Source: Steromphala cineraria
Taxonomy: Eukaryota; Mollusca; Gastropoda; Trochida; Trochidae
NCBI GenBank assembly: GCA_916613615.1
Contig: OU744731.1
Span: 16,188,726 to 16,252,725 of the forward strand
Direction: 5' to 3'
DNA: 64,000 bases
The translations under genes and the position numbers were made by a program. Below, piece by piece: positions 53,131-63,086 of the stretch; the first letter of the stretch is position 1; each line of letters starts with the position of its first letter. A model generated the notes under the pieces. That model was not told where the DNA came from. It saw nothing but the letters and a program-made list of their open reading frames with translations, and did no database searches.

Positions 53131-53309
53131 CAGGTGTATTTTTCGTAATAACCAACATCGTTCAGATAATTTCTAAGAAAGTAGAGATATTTCATGGAAC
53201 AGTAAAGCAATATGGCATTAAAGTTCAGATTACCCAGTAGATATTTCTTTTTCAGAAAGCCATATGCAAGGGCGTCTATTTAAGGCAGGTGTGTAATAAT
53301 GGAACTACA
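53060..53309. mobile_element. MITE-like element with 'taattacacct' terminal repeats
   Basis: The left end taccgtatttccttaattac (then acct) is approximately matched in reverse by aggtgtgtaataatggaact at the right. Its outer bases resemble those of the elements at 24537 and 51995. Confidence 0.6.
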
Positions 53310-53763
53310 GTTTATTAGATTTGACATGAAATCATGATAATGTTACTTTATTGGGTTTACTTTGTTACAATATGTTCCCATAAAGCAACAATATTATATT
53401 TAGATTCATGTTTATGCAGTGTAAACTTTTATCATTTCTGTGTAAATATTATTACAACAAACATCTGTCTGGCATTCTATTTTATTCCAATATTACACAT
53501 TCCTGTTAATGAAATAATGAATTTTAATTTCTTTTTCATTGCAGTCTAGAAAATTATTATTGTCAACTAATTTTTGAGTCACTATAAATGAACAGCACTA
53601 TAGATAACTTCACATAATACTTTGTTGAACAACCTAAAGGTTGAAATACAAAATAATAAAAGAATCGTCAAAAAGGATAAATTTCCAATATGTATGAACT
53701 GTCATGTCATGAATGTTATACATGCATTGTGTCTGCATCTGATAAAATCTAATACTAATAGAT

Positions 53764-53829
53764 GCATCTGGCTGATAATTGATATATTATTATATCTAGT
53801 ACGAGTATCTAAAATACTATCAACCATCA
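53764..53829. repeat. 65 bp direct repeat of 52893-52956
   Basis: 'gcatctggctgataattgat' through 'actatcaaccatca' is identical in both places, 0.87 kb apart. Confidence 0.88.
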
Positions 53830-54124
53830 ATGAAATTGGCAACACTTTGTATTGATCAATCGAACATAATAACATTAGATGTGACACAGTGCTTTAAGAC
53901 AGGTGCTATAACCACTGAGTGTAAACTGTCCACGTGCACAACTTGACAGCTGGCCAATCACGTCCGATATTTGGCATGTCAATAACATTGTAATAGAATA
54001 CCAAAGAGATGTGGTAATTATCGCATGTAAACATACCTCCGGATATCGAACTGCATATTGATGAAGGGTTGTCGCTGTATGTATTAGGCTGCACGACGAA
54101 AAGAAAATATGTAGATCTAAATAA

Positions 54125-54193
54125 CACAACCCGGTAGACTTGCTCGTCGGACATGCGCCGGAACGTGCTGAGCAGCGATTGGCGGAATTTCAT
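54125..54193 (-). CDS. Possible orphan first exon, function unknown
   Basis: The minus strand reads MKFRQSLLSTFRRMSDEQ then VYR, ending at a weak donor CGG|GTTGTG. The patch is richer in GC and CpG than its surroundings and looks coding-like. No partner exon was found, and the phase does not fit ERGIC1 exon 2. I do not recognise the protein. Confidence 0.25.
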
Positions 54194-54199
54194 AAAGGG

Positions 54200-56728
54200 A
54201 GAGCACTCTAACCTGGTAACCTTTCGACCCGGGCACAGCCTCAGGTCAATATTGGTTTAAAAAACGGAAAACGTGAATCGAGTTTGTATACAGAGTATCT
54301 TTCTTAAAATTTTATTTGGTTTTGATAAGTTACAAAATATCTAATATGCTGATTGAAGTTCATTTCTCATCACTGGACTTGCAAGTATGTGGCTAGTGAC
54401 CCTATTATCGTGGTAACCCTATTATCGTGGTAAACTTATTGATGTCTCCAGTACCTACAAGGAATATTCATATATGCAAAGCTCATCATAGATGAATAAA
54501 CTAAATACTGAGGCATTAAAAAAAAAAAAATTCAAATGTTCAGGAATATTTTTTTTACATTTGTAGTGATCTGAAATATTGAGTATCATTTTCCTTCATG
54601 AAATATTAACTGCAAGTGCAATTAATTAAAAAACGATCCTGTCTTCACGAAATATTGTCCAAGAGTTTTTTTATTTTGTAGGTGAATAGTTTGATAGATA
54701 ACAAACAGAACTGTATGAAAGGAAAATGTATTGATGGTTTCAAAGATGTTGAATGAGCAATGACATTTACGGCGAAAATAAGACACAAACCCTAAAATTA
54801 GAACCTTTTCGCAATATTAAAGTAGGTTATTAATGATCTCAAAAACGATTGCAACATTCTCTTTTCATTTTATAGGTACAATAAATGTGAAAACAATGAT
54901 CTCACTTTTCAGGAGCAATGTAACTTGAATTTGATATATGTACTTTTATTGTAAAAAATGGCATTTTGTTAAGATAGTGTTAAATCACTTATAAAACAAT
55001 GGCTGCTCGGTAAAACTGTGACAAGGCGTCTTTTTATTAGAATTTTCTTGTTACAACTTTGCAAATATTGTTTTTAATATCCCTATTTCAAATCAATTTA
55101 CATTCAAATTGTAAATAATAATCTTACAATGGTGATTATATTTACAGAGAATAATTGATTAATTATATACTTATTACCTTGATAATAGGGACACTTCAGA
55201 TAAAATACATCACACAGATAAGATTTTTTAGATCTATGTCCAAAAAAATATTTTCCATAGATAGAAGTTTAATTAACATTTTTTGGAAGGATATATGTGC
55301 AGAGTTTAGAAACAAGAAGCAATATTTAGATTGTACTCCTTTAGAGGGAATTATACATGTGAAACAATAAGACTCACGATAATAGGGACCACCTTCATAT
55401 ATCCATTTATGCATAATATCTCTAAAATGCTTGATTTTATGCAAAAGTCAAGAAAACATCTCAAATACGTTTAATATTCGAAATTATGAATCTAATTAAT
55501 CTACCTATTAGTTACAATAACAAATAAACACTATCGAATCGAATATATCTTCCTGTCAGCTTATGACAAGTTTTCAAAATTACGTTTGGCGAATTTGCAC
55601 GACCCACTCAAGCCACATTGTCCGGTTTTCGATCAAAATCCCGATTTTGAATGGCCGTATTTTCGCTCTAATGTACTGATTGACCTTTATCTTGTTATTT
55701 TCAGTAACAGTTAGTGGTTCCCGATGTAATAACATCGATTTCAAAATTTGGCATATGTGATCCTATCAACATATACTCTGTGTCTCTTTAGGTACTATCG
55801 CTCTGCCTTTTTACCTACCATTTTTAAAATGAAATAACACTCTCTTAATCATCCGACAGATTTCTCAAGTTACTTCTATGTTGTAGTAGATAATTGAAAC
55901 AAAATACGGTTATGAGAAATAGAGCTGTACAGTTCTTAAGATAAAACGAAAGCGCATTAATAGAGGCAATAACTGATACACAATTTGTAGAACTTGTGTC
56001 ACCTTGAGAACTAATGACATAAAATACTATACATTTTTGAATTCAGCGTTGTTCGATAAAGCATTTAAAATGGGTACCCGGTAAAATGGTGTTCGGGTGA
56101 CCTTTTACAACTTCTGATCGGGAGGATAATCAATGAGCTTACAGATATCCCCATCTTCTGTCAATGTATAAGTGATGTTTGTTCGGAACGCATTTGATAA
56201 AAGATGAATATGCCTGTTAGATTTGCATATGCTAGTGCGTATATAGTTTCATCGCGCAAGTATTCTTTCTAAATCAACGATCACGGCCCTATATATCATT
56301 GCTTTCCAACCGGGTAAGGACCAAATTTTTTAATTTTATTCTTGTTAGGAATTACCAGTTTGCGAATTATATAAAACTGTAGATTCTATATGATCAAAGG
56401 TAAAGCTATTTATGTCTAGATTCTTATAGACGTTCATTTTGAAATAATTGATAAGCATTTCAATATTTTATCATACTGATGCGTTACATTTTCATATAGC
56501 TTTCGAAAATTTTAGAGCTCAATGATATATTTTACGACTACTTCACATAAATCCACAAACAACGCTTTTTGTTTTTTACCGCTCTTGCTGAAATGATAAT
56601 CAACCCGAAGTCTTTTTTCTTTAGTTAGATTGGAAGCGGATGCTTTGTATTGTGGAAAACAAAAGTCAAGAAATTAAAATATATCATTTGTGATGTTCGT
56701 TAGGAAAGGATAACTGCAAATATAAGAT
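54200..56728. other. Intergenic AT-rich DNA, no feature seen
   Basis: Only short open frames and simple duplications (such as 'ccctattatcgtggtaa' twice at 54400-54433). Confidence 0.5.
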
Positions 56729-57051
56729 CATTCTCTCCCCACAGAGGCAGATCAAGTCATGAAAGGTTGATGCAGCCTCTGTTATATTACGCCGACTTTG
56801 GGATAGAATAGGAGATGCCTGATTGGAGGCAATCAAAGTTAGTTGTGCAATCAGCGACGCTGTTCTTAAATCGATCATTTTGCTACTAAATAAGACAAAC
56901 GCATTGAGATATGAACCACCCTTTCTTTGCGAGAAACGTTGTTATTTGATAAAGAAATTTAAATGAGGAGGGACCCCCAAGATTTTGGCGAGTAAGAACA
57001 GATGCGTTGTCAACATTTCATGGCTTGATCTGTCTCTGTGGGGAGAGAATG
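56729..57051. mobile_element. Second copy of the long-TIR element (short form)
   Basis: The ends cattctctccccacagaggc and its reverse complement match 39628-40250. A 45 bp interior block (gattggaggcaatc, gttagttgtgcaatcagcga) is nearly identical to that copy. 323 bp; flanking duplication no longer clear. Confidence 0.8.
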
Positions 57052-57510
57052 ATAAAGTTAGCTGTATCTGAATTACATAAGAAAAAATTAATCTACAACC
57101 GTATCTCTTAAACTTCTTTAATGACGTGTTTTAGTTTGTTTACAGATGTGGTTACTGGTTCGTTTTGAGGAAAGTAAAATTTTCTTTAGGACTTCATTGT
57201 CTCTTTCGGAGTTGGCAATACAATTTGTTGAATGTTCGACTTGATAGTATCCCAAGGATGATACCAGACCTTTTTAAAATTAATTGAAAGTGTAAATGTT
57301 GTGAAGTTGTCCACTTCTTATTTTTTCGAACAACCCCAGGTAATTTCTGTATCTAGATTTATGAATCGCGGACAACTGCTTGAGACTTGGTATAGATATC
57401 GGGTATTTGGTGAAAGGTTAGAAGAATCCCGAGTTTTTCCAACAACAAAATTGTTCTTATAAGTAAAAATACACCTTATAAGGAAAACAATTCACATTAT
57501 TAACCAGAAC

Positions 57511-57610
57511 AGTCATCTAGCAGTATAGTTATCAGTTATATCTCTCTTCTAACGTTTCACTGTATTCGGATATTCGGATCACGAGGTCGGTGGTTCGAAT
57601 CCCGCCAGGG
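57511..57610 (+). repeat. tRNA-like remnant with B-box
   Basis: ggtggttcgaatcccgcc is a strong B-box/T-arm match. Upstream ctagcagtatagttatc could be an A-box and cttctaa an anticodon loop, but about 25 extra bases intervene. More likely a SINE head or pseudo-tRNA than a working gene. Confidence 0.35.
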
Positions 57611-58100
57611 TCTCGGCAACATTGTCTGCAGTACAGAACTGTTCTATTCGCAGTAAGGTTTGGGTGCAATGCTGCACTGTTCATTGTTCAATTCACAGAG
57701 CATTGTTCGCTAGTTCCAGCCGATGCTCGCAGGTTTCACCGCAATACATAGTCAAAATAGTGTTGCGGGCTTTCTTTTTGAATTATTCCATGATTGGCGG
57801 TGGAATACCGAGATCTATCAATGAAAATATACCGTGTTTTCAGTCATAAATCAGTTTTTACACTATTTTAAGTTTAACTATTTTATATCTCATCTCGAAA
57901 GGCAGAACAGATTTGAATTATCACTCGTGGCGTCACTCGTAAGAATATAAACTTTAAACCCCAAATCCCGTCACCTCACCTGTTGCATTTACATATGGTT
58001 TTCCCTTGAAGATAGTCATTATACCGACCAAATTAATTCAACAATCATCTTCTCTTCATCATTCATGTAATGATCATGTATTCCAAAGATTGAACAATGT

Positions 58101-58160
58101 GAGTGGCATTCTAGAAGTTGGTACATAGTATAAGAAATTCTACGGATGAACAACAAGATC
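58101..58160. repeat. Partial copy of the Penelope-like element 5' end
   Basis: 'tggcattctagaagttggt' is identical to 58812-58830, and 'ggatgaacaac' follows in both. Partial tandem copies of ends are common for Penelope-like elements. Confidence 0.6.
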
Positions 58161-58879
58161 ATTATACCATTTTCAAACATTTCCTTTCTTTGTTCTTATT
58201 TTAAAGGTTGATATGTTATGTTCAAGTTCATATGTTATTATAGTAAAAGTTGTTCTCACGGGGCAATACGGTCTGGCTTACTATCTCTGTTGCGATAATG
58301 TTGAGGGTTAGCATTGATGGTACATCAGACCTTATTACCGTTATGAGGAGCAAACAACTCAATTATACCATTGTCTCCCACATACTCGTCCTACTTCAGA
58401 TGCAAAGTCAGTTAAAGACTGTAATATCATATATACTTTTATTAATTAACTATCAATGATATGGCACTTATACAATTTATACGGCCAACACTATACGAAT
58501 CCACAACTGGGCCAATACAGGAAAACTGGGCCAATACGAGTAAAACAGGGCCAATAAGAGCAGACTGGGCCAATACAAGTCTGAACATGCGCATACACAC
58601 AAATGGCGAGAGTCCAAAGCTATCGCTTCAAAACTTTCAAAATATATGACAGTTCATCAATTTCATTGATAATTTTGATTTCGGTAAAAATTAACTCTCT
58701 AATGTTGTGCAAGTACATTACAAAGAAGTTAATTAATAAAAACGTCATTAATCAAGTTTTTCGTATTAAAAACGTGATTAAAAACATTATAGTACTTTGA
58801 GTTCTTTGATTGGCATTCTAGAAGTTGGTGTGATGAACAATAAGGACAATTCTTATGGATGAACAACTTCTTTATTCTC

Positions 58880-58925
58880 TGTAAGCGACGTTTCGACATA
58901 GATTCTAATGTCGTTGTCAAGCAAG
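58880..58925 (-). ncRNA. Degenerate hammerhead-like motif at the element 5' border
   Basis: The minus strand reads cttgacaa, then stem cgacat-loop-atgtcg, then gaaacgtcgcttac. The stem II, GAAA and GUC order fits a type I hammerhead, but the CUGAUGA box is degraded (ttgacaa). Penelope-like elements are known to carry hammerheads near their ends. Confidence 0.4.
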
Positions 58926-58971
58926 TGATACATGTTCAAAGGATGGAGGAAATACATACATATATATGTAA

Positions 58972-60174
58972 TCCGAAAATGAAGTTCTCTGCAAAGAAGT
59001 ACGAGGGATTCAAGACCGGATTACACTTTTGTCTGAGAAGATTGACACAACAAATAACTTATTACAGGAACTGGTTTCACTGTCCAGGAAACCAAATCAA
59101 CAGTTGGAAATTACCAACAACATCGTGGGTGACATCACCAAAATCCTCACAAGTGAGAGAACCATTGCGACAGCAACTCGCCAAGTTTCTAATGGAAGTG
59201 AGACTGCCAAGTGTGCTCAAGATGAAGGATTTGGACATAACCCATACATTGAAGAGTTACAAAATCTAACATTGGAACGGGAAACCTTCAGATTAAGGAA
59301 ACTCATGAAAGGTGAGTGGAACTCTCTACGAAGTGCACGTAGCAAACAATTTTGGAAATTCATAAATGTGAGAAATAACAGCATTATCTTTGAATCATGG
59401 ATAAATGAGAAAGATGTGCTTCTACCATTAAAATACCGACTGAGACCAATTAATGGAGAAAGTGACGAAGCCAAAAGCATCAGAATAAAACTTGCAGTGC
59501 AAAAAATTCGTGCCGACATTGAATTAATGAAAATTCATGGTGAAAACTTTTGCAAAAACTTCAATGCCATAGACGTCAAAATGCAGGATAAATTATCAAG
59601 AAAACACTCAGGCTTTGTCCTTGATAAATTAATCAAGCTGTGGTTTGACGATTGCAAGTCGGACGAGGAGAAGGCATACAAGAGGTGGGAAGATAAGGAA
59701 TCGTGGCTTTGTTCATACAAAGAAACGTATGGACAAAGTTATTTCAAACCCAAGAGCAGTGTCCGTTTGCCTGAGGAAGAAAGAAAGGCGTCAAACAGAG
59801 AGCATTTCTACACCCAAGCAAAACGTCAGACCAATGTTAAGCCAGGGAAACCGACACATAAGACTTTTGCAGACGCTGTGAAAGAAACGGGCAGTGAAAA
59901 CTTTGTGAATATGCCAAAAGATTATATTCCAAAACAGACAATTTTCGGAAAGAGAAGGCGCTACCAACTGCGAAAACCAGCTCCCAAGAAACCTCAACCA
60001 ACTGCAGGACATACTAAACGAAAGTATGGAGACAAACACCATGGTGTGGAAGAGAATGGCAATATCAATAAGACCACTTACATCGGGAGAGCTGCCAACA
60101 AATATTTTTTAGGAAGAGGCAGTTCAAAACCTGTGAAACTAAAACAGGGGAGAAAACCTCCATGGACAGAATAA
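58972..60174 (+). CDS. ORF1 of the Penelope-like element (function unknown)
   Basis: The open frame runs from 58972 without an in-frame ATG near the start. A better start (MEEIHTYICNPK at about 58944) lies in another frame, so a frameshift near 58990 is likely. The N-terminal part (LSEKIDTTNNLLQELVSL) looks coiled-coil. The middle contains EWNSLRSARSKQFWKFIN and KAYKRWEDKESWLCSYK. The C-terminus is Lys/Arg-rich (KRRRYQLRKPAPKKP), suggesting nucleic-acid binding. It resembles the accessory ORF upstream of the RT in some Penelope-like elements; its biochemical role is unknown. Confidence 0.65.
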   Translation, partial: SENEVLCKEVRGIQDRITLLSEKIDTTNNLLQELVSLSRKPNQQLEITNNIVGDITKILTSERTIATATRQVSNGSETAKCAQDEGFGHNPYIEELQNLTLERETFRLRKLMKGEWNSLRSARSKQFWKFINVRNNSIIFESWINEKDVLLPLKYRLRPINGESDEAKSIRIKLAVQKIRADIELMKIHGENFCKNFNAIDVKMQDKLSRKHSGFVLDKLIKLWFDDCKSDEEKAYKRWEDKESWLCSYKETYGQSYFKPKSSVRLPEEERKASNREHFYTQAKRQTNVKPGKPTHKTFADAVKETGSENFVNMPKDYIPKQTIFGKRRRYQLRKPAPKKPQPTAGHTKRKYGDKHHGVEENGNINKTTYIGRAANKYFLGRGSSKPVKLKQGRKPPWTE

Positions 60175-60188
60175 TAGAGACTCCGAAA

Positions 60189-62141
60189 ATAATCAACCTT
60201 TCAGCACATGATTTAAGTCCGTGTGAAATAAAATTGCTGAAAAAGGGTTTTAAATTTACCCCTACTTGAATTCAAATCGGACATCAAAAAGTTTACCCGT
60301 AAACTAAGACTTGCTGAATACTTTGAAACAGAAGAGGAGGAAGTGTCCGACACAGAAGGAGAAAATGACAATTCAAAGGGACAAGATCACTCCTTGTTGA
60401 AAAATAGATCAAATTTTGTGCCACCACGTGGTAGAGACAAACATTTGGAAGAATATTGTGACTTAATTGAAAATGTGCCAATTCATGTAAAACAACCAAA
60501 ACTGAACTTAACAAAGGGTGAGTCTAAAGCTTTACATGATTTAAGAAATAACAGTGATATAGTTATTAAGGAGGCTGATAAAGGAGGTGCTATTGTCATT
60601 ATGGATAAGGCTTATTATAAAGATAAAATATTGTCTATACTTGATAATGAGGCTTACTATAGAAAATCTAATGAAAAAGAGGAGAAAGTAATAGCCAACA
60701 AAGTTACTAAACTGTTGAATACATATGCTAATGATATTTCAGACTCTGAACGAGACTACCTCACTCATTTTGATGCTAAAACTGCGTATTTTTATGGTCT
60801 CCCTAAGATTCACAAAAGTAAAACAATTCAAGATGTTATTTCAAATGAACATGACGCAGTTATAACTGTTAAAGACCCTGAAGATCTCCCTTTTAGACCC
60901 ATTGTTGGAGGACCTGAGAGTCACACGCAAAGACTTAGTAATTTCATTGATATTGTCCTCAAACCCCTTTGCAGTAATGTTAAAAGTTTATCGGAGATGA
61001 TATTGATTTTTTATGTAAGCTCCCGCAAACAGTACCAGAGGGTTCTAAATTAGTGAGTTTTGATGTTGTTAATCTATATAGTAATATAGACACAGAGTTG
61101 GGTCTGAAAGCTGTTAGACATTGGCTTGATAAATCTCGCCATCTCATACCAGATGGATTTTCCAATGAATTTATCATTGATGCTTTAAGTCTAGTTATTG
61201 AAAACAATGTTTTTTATTTTGTTGGAAGTTTTTACTCTCAAAATAAAGGGGTAGCTATGGGTACAAAAGTAGCACCAACCTATGCAACTTTAGTTCTGGG
61301 ATACTTAGAAAATTTATTCTACTCTAAAGTTGAGGATACTTTTGACATTTCAATGAAAGAGCATGTTGAAAATTCATGGAAGCGCTTTTTAGATGACTGT
61401 TTTATCATACTAAAAAACGATAATAATCTCATTCAAACTATTCATGAAATTCTAAACTCTCTTGACCCGTCAATGAAATTTACGATGGAATGTCATGATG
61501 TACAATTGAATTTCCTTGATGTAATTGTTAAGGTAGAATCAGGCGGTATCATAGCTACAGATATTTTCTATAAGAAAACGGATTCACATCAGTATCTAGA
61601 CTTTGATTCATACCACCCACATCATACAAAGCGTAACATCCCCTACTGTTTAGCAAGGAGAGTTTGTACTATTGTTTCTGATGATGTTGTTAAAACTAAT
61701 CGCCTTGGTGAATTGAAAAACTTTCTCCTTAAACAAAACTATCCGGACAAATTGATAAGTGATAGTATACACAAGGCTTTAAAAATGGACCAACAACAAC
61801 TGAGATCAAAAGTGGATAAAGACATTGATATTCAAAACAATATTTCTCTTGTATCTACTTTTAATCCCAACCATGATAACGCAATGTCTATTGTGAAACG
61901 ATACCTTTCAATGTTAAGTCCCAGTCAGAAAATGAAAAAGATTGTCAATAAATATAATTTCATTAACAGCCGTAAGCAACCCAAAAACTTACGCAAAATC
62001 TTAACTAGTTCAAGGTTTGACTCAGTTGATGTTATTCCCAAAGTCTCAAAATGTGGAGATTTAAGATGTCACACTTGTGAAAGTATTAGTGAAGGGTGCT
62101 CTATTGACATTTCACCAAATCAAACATTTGGCAAAACATGA
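60189..62141 (+). pseudogene. Penelope-like reverse transcriptase, frameshifted
   Basis: Segments in three successive frames form one RT. 60189 to about 60272 (LSPCEIKLLKKGFKFTPT); about 60265 to 60995 (DIKKFTRKLRLAEYF, IVIKEADKGGAIVIMDK, AYFYGLPKIHK, LPFRPIVGGPES); then about 60995-62141 (LVSFDVVNLYSNID, NKGVAMGTKVAPTYATL, RFLDDCFIIL). Motif A Asp and the FLDD pair are intact. A Cys cluster (CGDLRCHTC) precedes the endonuclease. Two single-base-scale shifts make it non-functional as read unless they are sequence errors. Confidence 0.88.
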
Positions 62142-62431
62142 ATTGTGATACTAGAAATGTTATTTATGTAATCACATGTTCTGGATGCAATGAGAAATAT
62201 ATCGGAAAAACGGAACAAAAATTAAAGAGAAGAATGAATCTCCATCGATCTCACATAAACCAACCCCGAAATCGAACTATTCCTCTTAGTGAGCATTTAG
62301 ATAAATGTGGAAAGGGCAAGTTCAAAGTTTTCCCGATATATAAACTCAATTATCATAATGACAATGATTTACTTTTGAAAGAATCATATTTTATTCATAA
62401 ATATGCGCCAAAATTGAATGGCAAAACATGA
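62138..62431 (+). pseudogene. GIY-YIG endonuclease domain of the Penelope-like element
   Basis: The segment reads NVIYVITCSGCNEKYIGK, then KLKRRMNLHRSHI, then a Glu in LLLKESYFIHKYAPKLNGK. The IY...YIG core, the Arg and the Glu are present, but the first Gly of GIY is Val, as in several Penelope elements. It is one frame off the RT, with an ATGA overlap, so it is an in-element domain rather than a separate gene. Confidence 0.85.
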
Positions 62432-62470
62432 TATTGTTTACATTATGATCACTTGTTGTCAAGCTTATTG

Positions 62471-62498
62471 TGACGTCATAGGTTCCTGTGTGACGTCA
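62471..62498 (+). promoter_or_regulatory. Two TGACGTCA palindromes 20 bp apart
   Basis: Perfect CRE/ATF consensus octamers at 62471-62478 and 62491-62498 lie between the endonuclease stop and the hammerhead-like motif, two helical turns apart. Potential transcription-factor sites of the element; function inferred. Confidence 0.4.
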
Positions 62499-62510
62499 TA
62501 ATACTATGTC

Positions 62511-62556
62511 CTGATGAAGCAGGTACAGGATGTACCTGCTGAAAACGTTTGCCAAA
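62511..62556 (+). ncRNA. Hammerhead-like motif at the element 3' border
   Basis: CTGATGA (62511-62517), a perfect 9 bp stem agcaggtac/gtacctgct with 5 nt loop (62518-62540), GAAA (62541-62544), then aacgtt as a possible 3 bp stem III. The core boxes are right, but stem I cannot be closed well from the flanks, so activity is doubtful. Confidence 0.45.
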
Positions 62557-62579
62557 CTTAATTCACCTTCATCTTCTTC

Positions 62580-62587
<8 letters not shown>

Positions 62588-62613
<26 letters not shown>
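62588..62613. repeat. TA microsatellite
   Basis: A run of about 12 TA dinucleotides directly after the retroelement 3' end. Confidence 0.9.
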
Positions 62614-62617
<4 letters not shown>

Positions 62618-62624
62618 TTTGAGG

Positions 62625-62702
62625 CATTATCTCCCCACAGAGGCAGCTTGAAGTGCGATCTCACTCGGGTATGACTGAGCTGTGTTCTGGGGGAGAGAAA
62701 TG
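62625..62702. mobile_element. Third, 78 bp copy of the long-TIR element family
   Basis: cattatctccccacagaggc at the left and gggggagagaaatg at the right are remnants of the inverted ends seen at 39628 and 56729. 'gggtatgactgagctgtgtt' matches the inner terminal repeat. Confidence 0.65.
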
Positions 62703-62706
62703 ACTT

Positions 62707-63055
62707 GGAGGGGCATTAGCTTTTTTTCTAAAATTTGATCTCTTTACATTTTCCCAAATAAATATAAGTAAATTATGCCAATATATAACATTCAGAGCGT
62801 CAAAAATCACCTTGATGGCACGAATTCGAGAAAGCGATATCAGGCGTTCAGTGCAAACTTTTGGCGGCCAAATCTGTGTGAACACCTTTTATTCTTTCGA
62901 GGTTTGGAAGTGGATTTTTTTAGCTTAACCGAATATGAAAGACCTTTTCGAACTGCTTTAACCGATTTAACCACATTCTTAATTTGCATTGTTAAACCTA
63001 CGTTTTCATTTTTGCGAGATCACCTGTCTTACCTAAAACGTACTATTGGCCCTTT
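62707..63055. mobile_element. MITE family 'GGGGCAGTAGCAC', copy 4, very diverged
   Basis: aggggcattagc at the left and acgtactattggcccttt at the right are diverged ends. 'tggcggcc' and 'tgtgtgaacacctttt' match copies 1-3. The plus-strand frame at 62775-63086 runs through it and is not a gene. Confidence 0.65.
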
Positions 63056-63086
63056 ATTTGTTGTCGCTTTTTTAACACCCGATTAA

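Larger units (their letters stand above)
58805..62585 (+). mobile_element. Penelope-like retroelement with GIY-YIG endonuclease (decayed)
   Basis: The element has an upstream ORF1 (58972-60174), a reverse transcriptase region (60189-62141, two frameshifts) and a GIY-YIG endonuclease (62138-62431, another shift). The combination of an RT with DVVNLYSNID and FLDD motifs and a C-terminal GIY-YIG domain defines Penelope-like elements. The left border stretch recurs elsewhere in the window (21997, 48742 and 58101). The right border ends near ttcatcttcttcttttta and a TA repeat. Both borders carry hammerhead-like motifs on opposite strands. Confidence 0.9.

Noticed and set aside
57541..57610. Functional tRNA gene
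   Set aside because: The B-box is good, but arms and spacing do not fold as a tRNA without a long, unsupported intron.
57622..57849. 75-codon plus-strand frame with Cys and His residues
   Set aside because: No recognisable spacing or domain and no splice context.
58859..59269. 136-codon frame overlapping the start of ORF1
   Set aside because: Only its middle (MEEIHTYICNPK) may belong to the original ORF1 start; the rest is out of frame with the conserved protein.
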